Shown in pieces: positions 52,316-61,860 of a stretch of 64,000 nucleotides of DNA. Position 1 is the first letter of the stretch. The number at the start of each line of letters is the position of its first letter. The notes under the pieces were generated by a model that worked only from the letters and a program-made list of their open reading frames with translations, had not been told where the DNA came from and ran no database searches. This stretch comes from Hyaloraphidium curvatum (Eukaryota; Monoblepharomycota; Hyaloraphidiomycetes; Hyaloraphidiales; Hyaloraphidiaceae), in contig JAIVFI010000019.1 of NCBI GenBank assembly GCA_025558095.1, positions 62,001-126,000 on the forward strand, given 5' to 3'. Both the position numbers and the translations under genes were made by a program.

Positions 52316-52599
52316 TCCGGGAGACCCAAGCAGCAAGTCAGCAAGGTGCGAACGGACTGCAGCGGGCTTCACGTGACGTGACTTTGCGCCCACCTGAACG
52401 TCGGCCGCATCCATCGGGATCTACCAGCCTTGCGCATTAGTTGAAGGTTGCTCACAGCCTGACGGGGATTCGTGGCACCGGCACGCGATGGGCGCCCGAC
52501 GACCCGGAAAAGCCCGACCGAAGTGAGGACCCGCCCACGCTCCACCTCGTGCACAGCCCCACTGTCCCTCAAACACCCACAACACTGAGCGCCTTCGGA

Positions 52600-53859
52600 A
52601 TGCCCCCCCGCGCCACGCTCCTGACGTCCAGGGTCATTCAGGAAAAGGAGGACTACCCTCCGGGCGACCACGCCTTCCTCGTCCCACACGAGTGTATTCG
52701 GCGCGACCTCCGGAGGGGGGAGTATGCCCTCGCGAGGGCCGATGCCGCGAAGGACCCGTGGAAGGTGTACGCCTTCGCGAGATGGTACTCGGGCTACTAC
52801 TGCCCGGCGCTGCACGCGCACCGTGGGTTGGACCGGGCAGGAGGTCGAGCGCCCCCGCTGACCACCGCGTCCCCCTCCTTCGCCCTCGGCCACTGGTGTG
52901 CGCCGCTCCGTCGTGCGCGCCGCTCCGCCGCTCTCTCTACGCCGACACCCCGTCTTTGGCCACCGAAATCCTCCACAGACGACGCCGAGGAGGAAATCTT
53001 CATCCCGTTCTACTCCGACCTCGGCGAAGGGGATGTGCACATGGGGAGGGAGTACACGCACAAGCGTTTGCTCGAGCTCATGGACAGCGTGTTGGAGCTG
53101 GCAAAGGAGGCCTGCGCGCTTGCCGACGAGGCCAAAGCTGCGGGCGGGGAGGCCGGCAAAGCCAAGCTCTCCGCCAAGTTCGACGAGGTCAAGGCCCGGT
53201 TCACGGAGATGGCGGACTACACTCGGGACCACCTGGACGAGGAGGAGCGGTTCTGGCCCCCGATCATCGAAAGGCACGGCGAGGACGAGCTCAACAAGGT
53301 TGGATTGCGCTCTCAACTTGGCTGGCTAGCCTCTTCCTAACTTCTCCGAATCAGGCGATCGCCAAGCTCGTCGCGACGGACCTGGCCAAGAAAGGCGACG
53401 CATATCTCGCTTTCAAGGCTTTTGGAGGCGGTCTCATGGACGCCATAAGCCCCGCCTGCGGCTACGCCCACGGGGCGGTCCCCCCGTCGCTGCCGTGCGC
53501 CGAGAACCTGGCGCCCTGGGCGAAGGAAGATTTCGCGGACAAGTTCTATGCGACCATGGCCTTCGTTGTGGGTCTCTTTCCGAAGTCATATCTGTGATCA
53601 GCGCTTGACTCGTTGTTTTGATGGGAATATGTTCGTGCCCCCGCACTCCAGCCTCGGATCTTTATCTTCCCTTCGTATGTGTTCCAAGCCTTATTCCCCG
53701 ATCCGCAACATGCCTCTTACGGCCGTCATCTTTCGCAGGTGGCGCAGGGAGTACGTCACAAAGTGGCGGACGATGATCGAGTCGGTCGGGGGCGACGTCA
53801 ACGTGCTCCAAATTGAGTCGCTCAAGGAGCCCGAGTCGTCGTGGTGCTCCGTCATGTGA
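52600..53859 (+). CDS. Hemerythrin-like (HHE) domain protein
   Basis: Five exons: 52600-52822, 52979-53298, 53355-53567, 53652-53674, 53739-53859; 299 residues. Exon 4 is a 23-nt microexon (PRIFIFPS) bounded by CTCCAG and GTATGT and required to keep phase. His/Asp/Glu ligands of the four-helix di-iron bundle appear in DHAFLVPHECIRRDL, ALHAHHDAEEEIFIPFY (made by the first splice), REYTHKRLLELMD and RDHLDEEERFWPPI. The C-terminal part (PWAKEDFADKFY, WRREYVTKW) matches the extra helical region of fungal HHE proteins. It may bind O2 or sense iron or oxygen; role inferred. Confidence 0.8.
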
Positions 53860-53886
53860 TGGAAGAGGCAAACGTGCCGTGGACCG

Positions 53887-54179
53887 TCACATTTGCGGCG
53901 CCAGGCAAGGAAAGTACATTTCTTCGTTGTAATTCCCCAGACCAAAGCAGAGCCAGAGCTCCATTGATACGTCGTTCACGATCACGGTGCCCGCGAATTG
54001 CGCCTCGGGCCCGATGACGGGCGCAGTAGTAGCGCGTGGCGGAGCAACCCCGCCCGCTTCCCGATCTTCCACACGGCGGGCGGCAGTACCCGAATCGGCC
54101 GGCCGGCCCGCAGCGCAGCCTTAAGCGGTGCGTGGGCGGGCTCGGTCCCGGTGCCTGTCTCCGACGCCTTCTCAAGCAA
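53887..54179 (-). pseudogene. Coding-looking minus-strand remnant in the lectin-gene promoter
   Basis: From ATG 54177-54179 the minus strand reads MLEKASETGTG then PPAVWKIGKRAGLLRHALLL in one frame; a neighbouring frame continues FAGTVIVNDVSMELWLCFGLG then YNEEMYFPCLAPQM with a stop at 53887. The two pieces overlap around 54000-54050 and would make one protein after a one-base shift. No splice sites reconcile them. It may be a small broken gene; no family recognised. It overlaps the presumed promoter of the gene at 54189. Confidence 0.35.
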
Positions 54180-54188
54180 GTAGCGAGC

Positions 54189-57100
54189 ATGGCCCGCCTT
54201 CCCCGGGTCCCCCGCGCGCTCGCCCTCGCCCTCTGCGTGCTCTCAGCGGCGCTCGCGTCGTCCGCGGCGCCGATCGCGCGGCGATCGATTGCGCCGCCGC
54301 TCGGCACCGCGACGGTCGGCGTCGTCGCGGCGGGCTGCGACGGCGCGCCCGCCGCGCCGGCGTGCCCCGCCGGCCGCCAGATCCGCGTGGCCGCGCTGAC
54401 GTTCGGGACGGCCGCGACGGCGTGCGGCGGCCCGCTCGCCCCGCCGCGCCCGCCGCGCCCGCCGTGCGCGCTCTCCGCGCACGACCAGGCCGCGGCGACC
54501 GCGCTGGCCGCGCAGCGCTGCGACGGCCTGCAGGCGTGCTCGGTGGCGCCCGCCGACCTCGTGCGCCTGTTCGGCGACCCGTGCGCGGGCGTGGGCAAGG
54601 CGCTGGCCGTCAGCTACGCGTGCCTCGACGCCGTGCTGGACCCGCCGGCGCCCGCCACGCTGCCGCCGCCAGGCGACCTGTACCTCCGCCGCCCGTCGGC
54701 GTTTGCCGCGCCAAAGTGCCCCGCCTACGCCGCGGGCGTGGCGGCCGCCTCGGACGCGGGCATCTTCTGGTCGTCGGTGGTGGCCGGCTCGGCCAGCGTC
54801 GTCCGTGTGTCGGCCGTCTACGTCGACCTGAACGCGACAGACCTGCCCGGCCTCGTGCAGGCGGCAACCAAGGGCGCCTTCTCCCTCGACGACGTTGCGG
54901 AGCTCAACGTCACGGCCGTCAACTTCCAGGTGCTCCCCGGCGCCCTGGTCTCCATCGGCAGGAACAACCCGGGCCTCACCCGGGTCCGCATCCGCGCCGT
55001 CAACGTGATCGCCAGCGGGACCGGGGAGCTGGACGTGCGCTCCAACGGCCCCGACGCCGCGGGGAACTTTGGACCGGACGTGGAGGTGGTCGCCGCCAAC
55101 ATCTACGGCGCCCTGAAGATCCGCCAGAACGGCCTGACGGCGCTGAACCCGCTCGTCTCGACCAACCAGTACGCCGCCAGCCTCCAGATGTGGGAGAACG
55201 AGAACGACCCGGTCACCTACTACTCCGCGTGCTCCACCACCACCTTCAACGCCGAGTCGGTGAACGGCGGCGTCCTCATTCCCCCCATCTGCAGCGCGGG
55301 CTCGGGCCCCGACCCGACGCAGTTCCAGCCCTTCTGCGCGACGAGCCCGCAGACCACCTGCACGACCTTCTGGACCGATGCCAACCAGCCCGGGCTCACG
55401 TTCTGTGCGCGCTGGTCCGTCAACATCGCCGCGAGCGTGTACTACGGCACGCCCATGCTCGGCGCGGGGCAGAACGACAGCTGGAGCTACTTTGGCGTGA
55501 AAACGGACAGGTTCACGTGGCCCCAGTACACCGGGTTCGCGTCCGGCAACGATCCGAACCCGCCCACCCTGCCCGCCAAGGCCGCCCCGCACGGGAGGGT
55601 GACCACCTCGGCCCTGAACTTCCTCGGTGCGGACGCGGATCCGGCTTCCGCGGTCGGCTCGGCGACTTGGGGCGCGAACCCCGCCGGTGTCTTCTCCACC
55701 GCCGACTACTCGATCGCCCTGGACGCCTTCCCGTCGCAGGAGTACCTCTACAGGCTCCTCGGCCAGGGCCAGATCCCGAGCAACCTCTCGTACGCCGGCT
55801 TCCTGGAGGTCTCGGCGCGGTGGCAGGACAACCCGCCCTCCTCGGGGATCGGGACCGACTGGAGCGCTGCGATGGACGCCGCGTGCCCCTCCAACAACGA
55901 GCCCTTCAGCGTGCTCCAGGGGACCATAAGCCATACCCCCTCGCAGACCTCCCCCTCCTCCTTTCCCGGCCTGGACCCCACCGTCGCCCGCCTCGCGCTC
56001 AACTGCCTCGACGAGATGGTCGCCTCGTCCCGCTTCCCCGACGCCCAGGCCTTCGCCGCGGACCTCGCCCCCGCCTTCGGCCCCGGCTCCGGTACCTCCC
56101 GCGGGCTCGCCGCCTCCCTCGCCCGGATCGTCTCCCGCGCCTCGGAGCTCCGCACGGACAGGACCTCCCCCGCCGTGCGCACCGTGCCCTTCCTATCCGG
56201 GGCGACCATCGCCGACCAGGCCGGCGGGGTGCTGGACGCGCTGGTGGCGAGCGAGGCCGCGCTCGACGCGCTGATGCAGCAGGGGGCGGGGTATTCGACC
56301 GCCGTGGCGGGCGTCCAGGGGACGCTGGCGATGCTGGACGCGCAGGTGCAGGGGGACGGGGCGGCGATGCAGGCCGACGAGGAGTTCATGCGGTCGATCG
56401 CCGCGGTGGCCGCCAGGCTCAACGAGACTTACGTCGAGGCGATCGCAAAGAGCAACGCGACGCTCAAGGTGTTCGAGGCGGGGGTGCGCAAGAAGATCTC
56501 GGAGGAGGTCGGGGAGGCCGTGTTCCAGTTCTTTGCCAGCGCCGTGGCGGTGGTGCTCGGGGACGTCGGCGCGATCGCGGGGATGGCGGCCGCGGCCGAG
56601 GGAGCGCTTGGACAGGCCGTCAAGGACGTGGAGAAGATCGCGAGCTTCCTGAGCAACCTCGGAAACCTCGTCAACAGCATCTTCACCCTCATCAACGTGG
56701 GATCCGCGCGGGGCGATGCCGCCCGCGACGCTGACGCGGCCCTCTGTCCCGCAGAACATCATCACCTTTGTCAACCAGCTGCAGAACACCCCTAACCAGC
56801 CCAACATATCCGTGACCCCCCAGCTGTCGGCCAGCTTCCAGAACAACACCCAGGCATTGGTCTCCCTCTCCGTAGCCACCCTCAACTTCAAGGACCTCCA
56901 CGACGAGGTCTTCATCGCCCTGAGCCCGGCCATCGCCATGGGCATCGACGGCTCGACCGACTACGCCGAGGCCCTGGCGCACGTGGCCAACACGGGGTTC
57001 GACTGGTCGCAGGCCCAGATCCAGCTCCTGTCGGCGCAGAACAAGTACGTTCAGGACGGGCTCAAGCTCCAGGCCGCCCAGGCGCAGCGCGACAAGGTCG

Positions 57101-58006
57101 CCCTCGTGGTGCAGCGCCTGCAGGACGTGGAGAACTCGCTGGACCTGCCCGCAGCCGTGACGGAGGGGTACCTCGACCTCCTGGACGGCAAGATGCGCGC
57201 CCTGGAGCTGTTCGGGCAGGCCTGCGACGCCTACTCGTTCGCCTACACGGCCGAGTGCCCGCTGCGGGCGTCGGGGATGGCCCCGAACCCGACCTCGCCC
57301 GCGGCGGTGTTCAAGGCCGCGGTGCAGGGTTCCCTGGCGAGCCTGGACGACGTGTTCCACGGATCCAGCTGCTTCTGCAACGCGAGCTTCGTGGTCACCG
57401 ACCCCGGGTTCATCGGGAACCTGACGGGCGGGAACGGGACCGCGGTGCTGGACCTGAGCGACCCTACGAACCAGCAGCTGTACAACTTCTTCGGGCCGTT
57501 CGACGACGTGCACGTCTACCAGCTCAACGTGGGTCTCCATGGCGGCCCTCGCAAATCCGTCGATCTCACGCGCTCCGTTCCGTCAGCTGAAGCCGTACGG
57601 GATCGTTCCCATCAACCCGCCGCCGGGCACCGCGCCCACCTTGACCCTGGACGTCCGCCCCGTGGGCCTCTTCACCAACACCTTCTCCTACTCGGGCGGC
57701 TGGTACGAGCGGCAGTTCCTCGCGCGCCCGTACGGGATCACCGTGCAGCTGGAGCCCACCAACGACTGGACCGTCACCGTGCCGGGCTCGCTGTCGGGGC
57801 TCGAGGCCGGCAAGGTGTACGCGCCCTCGCCGTACGCCCGGTGGTCGATCCGCGAGAGCGGGGAGGACCTGGTGCGCTGGGACTGGAGCGGGGTGTGGGG
57901 GGTGCAGGTGGAGATGTGGGGGAAGCACGCGCGGAGGCACTCGCTGAGCAAGCCGGCGGCCACGCCGCTCTCGGCGCTGCAGTACTGCACGTGTCCGGGC
58001 TCGTAG
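54189..58006 (+). CDS. Large secreted protein with N-terminal SUEL-type lectin domain
   Basis: Three exons: 54189-56696, 56755-57528, 57587-58006; introns of 58 nt each; 1233 residues. Signal peptide LALALCVLSAALASSAA, then a Gal-lectin/SUEL-like domain: GTATVGVVAAGC, GRQIRVAALTFG, RCDGLQACSV and LFGDPCAGVGKALAVSYACL, matching the end signature (FGDPC..G..K.L.V.Y.C) of L-rhamnose/D-galactose-binding lectins. The middle ~600 residues hold many N-glycosylation sites and Cys; about 720-850 are helical (ALDALMQQGAGYSTAV, KSNATLKVFEAGVRKK), followed by an Ala/Gly-rich amphipathic stretch and a second helical region in exon 2. The last 140 residues end in a CTCPGS tail. No membrane anchor. Extracellular adhesion or sugar binding is inference. 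Exons join at LIN/NIITF and QLN/LKPYG. Confidence 0.85.
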
Positions 58007-58068
58007 CTCCCAACACGATCCATCCAAACCTGCGGACTGGGTAACCCCGATTGCTACGCCAGGCCCAG

Positions 58069-58277
58069 ATGGAGCATGATTACTCGTTCTTGCCCGACGA
58101 TAAGCCGATCCCTGGAATGTGTTGGTGTTGCAGGACGGTCAGCGAGGACGAGAAGACGGAACTGCAGCGGTGCGGAGCTTGCAAGTATGTCCCTAGCTAG
58201 TCACTGATCTCGCCTCGTGGCGCAGGGTTGCCGGCTACTGCTCGGCTCGCGGGACTCAAGAAAAGCTGATGAGATAG
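58069..58277 (+). pseudogene. Truncated MYND-finger gene
   Basis: ATG 58069 encodes MEHDYSFLPDDKPIPGMC, then the first half of a MYND finger (CWCCRTV...LQRCGACK). A 41-nt intron (58185-58225, GTATGT to CGCAG) sits at the same place as in the orphan exon at 23307; the second exon reads VAGYCSARGTQEKL and stops at 58275-58277. The later Cys-x3-Cys partner and the His/Cys ligands are missing, so zinc binding cannot be complete. 55 residues. Probably a decayed copy of a larger MYND protein. Confidence 0.65.
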
Positions 58278-58471
58278 ATCGAATCCAAATGTTCATCACG
58301 GTGCCGAAGCGGCTTCCGAAGCTTCCGCAACTTTGTGCAGCGGAAACGAGGAGCAAGACAGATTTGCCTTCACCTCCGGAGCAGGCTGCCTTGCCCCCGC
58401 CACACTTCCGCTGTCGCCCAGCAGCTCCTTTCCCCGCCAATCGCCAATCCCGACCGGCAAACCGTGCAGCG

Positions 58472-60233
58472 ATGGCCACCGATGACGACTACCACGACTC
58501 GGGCATCCGCCCCGCCTCCTCGCTGCGCTCGTGGCACGCCGTCCCCGCCTCATCGGACTTCCCCATCCAGAACGTCCCGTGGGGCGTCGGCACCTTCCCC
58601 GACGGCGCGAAGCACATCTGCACGCGCATCGGCGACACGGTGCTCTCCATGCGTCTGCTGACGGCCTCGGAGTCGCCGGCGAACCCGTTCCGCGGGCACG
58701 CGGACCTCGTCGCCGCGTTCGCGGGCGACGCGCTCAACGCGTTCATGGGGCTCGGCAAGGCAAAGTGGAGGCAGGCGAGGCAGATTGTTCAGGACCTGCT
58801 GAAGGAGGGCGCGTCGGCCGAGGTCCAGGCGTACGTCAAGGCTTGCGGCGTGGACGCAAAGGACGTCAAGATGGGGCTGCCCTGCGTGATTGGAGACTAC
58901 ACGGTGAGGTTCGGCGAGCTTTCTGGCCTTCTGGGGCCCACATCGGCTACGTGGATGTCTTGCACGGCCTTGAGTGACAAGTTGGCGGGCCTCGGAGGGA
59001 GTCGTTGGTGGTCACTAGCATCCTTCTGATCCTCGCCCCTTCCTCAACCATTCAGGACTTCTACGCCTCGAAGGAGCACGCCACGAACGCCGGTATCATC
59101 CTGCGCGGCAAAGACAACGCCCTCCAGCCCAACTGGTACCTTTTGATCCTCCGCACTTGCCGACACCCGCTCACCGTTCTCCGATCGCCAGGCTCCACAT
59201 CCCCGTCGCTTACCACGGCCGTTCCTCCTCCGTTGTCCCCTCGGGCACCCCCATCGTCCGGCCCCGCGGGCAGGTCAAGGGCCCCGAGGGCGTCAAGGTC
59301 GTCAAGTGCGAGAAGTTCGACTACGAGCTCGAGATGGTCGGTCTCTGCCCCTTTTGTCGGCCTGAACCGGAACTGACCATCCTATTGGCCTGCTGGACAG
59401 GCCTATCTGATTGGCGGCCCCGCCAACGAGCTCGGCGCCCCCCTCCCCGTCGCCACGGCGGCCGAGAACGTCTTCGGCCTCGTGATCCTGAACGACTGGA
59501 GCGCGAGGGACATCCAGGCGTGGGAGTACGTCCCGCTGGGCCCGTTCCTGGGCAAGAACTTTGGTGGGCTCCGCGTGCTGGCTGTCAGCGGCTGAGAAGG
59601 GCTGACGGGTCGTGCAGGGTCGACGATCAGCTGCTGGGTAGTCAGCGAGGCGGCGCTCGAGCCGTGGCTGGTGCCTATGGCGGAGCCTGAGGTGCCGGTG
59701 AGAACGATCTGGACGGAACTTGGTGGGCTTTCTGCTAAGCACTGTTCTAGGTCCAAAAGTACCTCGACGGCGGTCCCGAGACCAGGAAGATGTGGGACGT
59801 CAAGGTCGAATGCCTCATGAAAGGTGATTGGCAGCTCAGTGGCTCATTGCCTCCTGATCGTCTGACTAGATTGGTCATTACAGCCGACGGCGCCTCCGAG
59901 CTCACCCCTCTGACCCACACCTCCCTCCGGCACCTCTACTGGTCACCCGCCCAGTTCCTCGCGCACCACACCGTCAACGGCTGCCCGCTGCGCCCCGGCG
60001 ACCTCCTGGGGACCGGCACCATCTCGGCGCCCTCGCAGTCGCCACTGTCGTTCGGATCGCTCCTGGAAAAGAGCTGGAACGGGACCAAGCCGTTCCCCGT
60101 CGCCGGCGGCGGCGAGAGGACCTGGCTCAAGGACGGGGACGAGGTGGTGATGCGGGCGTGGTGCGAGGGCGACGGGTACAGGGTGGGCTTCGGGGAGTGC
60201 GCGGGCGTGGTGAAGCCGGCCCTGGACCTTTGA
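58472..60233 (+). CDS. Fumarylacetoacetase
   Basis: Seven exons: 58472-58903, 59056-59135, 59192-59336, 59401-59563, 59618-59697, 59751-59823, 59884-60233; introns of 53-64 nt except the first (152 nt); 440 residues, the usual FAH length. It splits fumarylacetoacetate into fumarate and acetoacetate, the last step of tyrosine and phenylalanine breakdown. Family blocks: [109 protein letters not shown] and LGTGTISAP; these include the metal ligands and the catalytic His of YHGRSSS. All splices restore conserved text. Cytosolic. No other tyrosine-catabolism gene is in the window. Confidence 0.95.
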
Positions 60234-60421
60234 GCTGCCGTCCAATGAAAAAGTGAACGAGTAGAGCAACAGGAGGTACGCCCTTCTATCGAGGCGAGCA
60301 GCATGCAGCAGCAGCGCAGCTAGCAAGCGCCTCCGAGCTGATGGATTGAGTGACAACAAAACTACAAACGGTCCCAGGCACTTCAGTTCCCGCCGAATCG
60401 GAGCCTGTAGCCGGGAAAGCA

Positions 60422-61309
60422 ATGACCAACGATACCGAGACCGCGATGGACATTGAGGTCCCGGCGGGGAGCGGCTCGACCGGAGCCCACGAGCCCCCTG
60501 CTGCCGAGTCTTCCGCTGCTGCCCCTACCGGCGAAGCGGGGAAAGGCCCCGAGCCGCCCGCCAAGAAGCGGCGCACCGAGAACGGCGGATCGGCGGACGG
60601 AGCGAGTGCGCCCGCGGACGGGGCAGCCGGCCCCAACCCGCGCCGCCGCGGCTCCCCGCCGCCGTGGCCGCCCGCGGCGCTGCGGCCCGACATCGAGCTG
60701 TTCGGCTGGGCGCCCGACCCCGCGCTGCCGTTCGACGACAACCTCGTGACGCTGTCGCTGCTCGTGTGTCGCTCCTCGCTCTCGCGCCGCGGCCACATGG
60801 GCGCGATCGTGGTGCGCCCGCCCGCGGAGACCAGCCCTGGCCACGCGCCGCCCGACATCCTGGTCATGGCAAACAACGTGCCGGTCTACCCGCCGGCAAA
60901 CAACAAGAAGGGCCAGAGCGCGGTCGAGATCCACGCCGAGGCGAACGCCGTCGCCCTGTGCGCCCAGCGCGGGATCGGCACACAGGGCGCGTGGATCTAC
61001 ATCTCGTTCCCGCCGTGCAAGGACTGCTTCATGTCGGTGCTCTACGCGGGCATCAAGCGCGTCGTGTTCCGGAACAGGATGATGCACGAGGACGTCAAGG
61101 CCACGGCAAAGGCCTGGGGCGTCGAGCTCGTCGAGTTTGACCGGGAACGGGACATGGCCTGCAACCAGCTGTCGCGGGAGATCGCAAACAAGTGGAAGGA
61201 AGAAAGGAACGTGGCGACGGGCGGCCAGCAGGAGGGGGCCGGTGCGGAGGCGGCCGAAGAAGCCGACGCGGACGCCGCAGGGCAGGAAGCGAATGGGGAG
61301 GCACCCTGA
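60422..61309 (+). CDS. Cytidine/deoxycytidylate deaminase-like protein
   Basis: Intronless, 295 residues. The zinc-dependent deaminase core is clear: EIHAEANAVALCA (His ligand and catalytic Glu in HAE) and FPPCKDCFMSVLYAG (PCxxC), followed by KRVVFRNRM. It is preceded by about 90 low-complexity residues with a basic AKKRR patch that could be a nuclear signal, and ends with an Ala/Glu-rich tail. The substrate could be dCMP or a free or tRNA cytidine; the compact PCKDC and the two-strand extension favour the dCMP/CMP-type family. The first ATG (60422) is used; the open frame continues upstream without one. Confidence 0.85.
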   Translation: MTNDTETAMDIEVPAGSGSTGAHEPPAAESSAAAPTGEAGKGPEPPAKKRRTENGGSADGASAPADGAAGPNPRRRGSPPPWPPAALRPDIELFGWAPDPALPFDDNLVTLSLLVCRSSLSRRGHMGAIVVRPPAETSPGHAPPDILVMANNVPVYPPANNKKGQSAVEIHAEANAVALCAQRGIGTQGAWIYISFPPCKDCFMSVLYAGIKRVVFRNRMMHEDVKATAKAWGVELVEFDRERDMACNQLSREIANKWKEERNVATGGQQEGAGAEAAEEADADAAGQEANGEAP

Positions 61310-61860
61310 CCGGGTGTTTGCCCTCGAGTACTATCCGTTTCTGTTGTAACCGCTCCTGCTAAAGGGTAGCGCAGCGATTTTCCGGCCGCACGAAGAGAGT
61401 GACGACGCAACCAAGCATCCGCTCCGATCAGATCTCTATCACAGGCGCTGAGCGCCCCCCAACCCCGATACATCACGTCACGCCATATACATTGAATTCG
61501 GGGAAGAGGGGAGGGGTTAGATGTCCGCCGAGCTGCCGGGTACAGGCTTCCTTGAACCTGTTCATAAGCTGTTGGCAACCCAGTACGCGCCCCCGCTGAA
61601 CAACGGCGCGCAGACGGCCGGTCTGGCGGGCCATGAGACCATCGACATCCCAGTCTTTGCCGTCGGATTTGGTGCGCGGGGGAGAGATCTCTCGAGACCA
61701 AACACGGAGTTGTTCGTCCGCCGCGTCGTGCAGGCGGCCGAAGGTCGAGACCGCAAACCAAACGAGGTTGTGCACGGGGGGATCGGGAACGTAGAACGAT
61801 CACGCCGCGGCGGGAACGACCAATTCATCCGCCCCTGTCTCCCCCGTCCCCCGCCCCACG
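61310..61860. other. Upstream region of the P450 gene
   Basis: 551 bp. Frames on both strands (for example from ATG 61521 on the plus strand) show no conserved text. Presumed 3' end of the deaminase gene and promoter of the P450 gene. Confidence 0.4.

Noticed and set aside
54243-55934. Minus-strand 563-codon open frame opposite the lectin gene
   Set aside because: GC shadow; the plus strand has a signal peptide and lectin signature.
61521-61850. Plus-strand open frame starting MSAELPGTGFLEP
   Set aside because: Runs into the P450 leader in another frame, with no conserved text or splice support; treated as intergenic.
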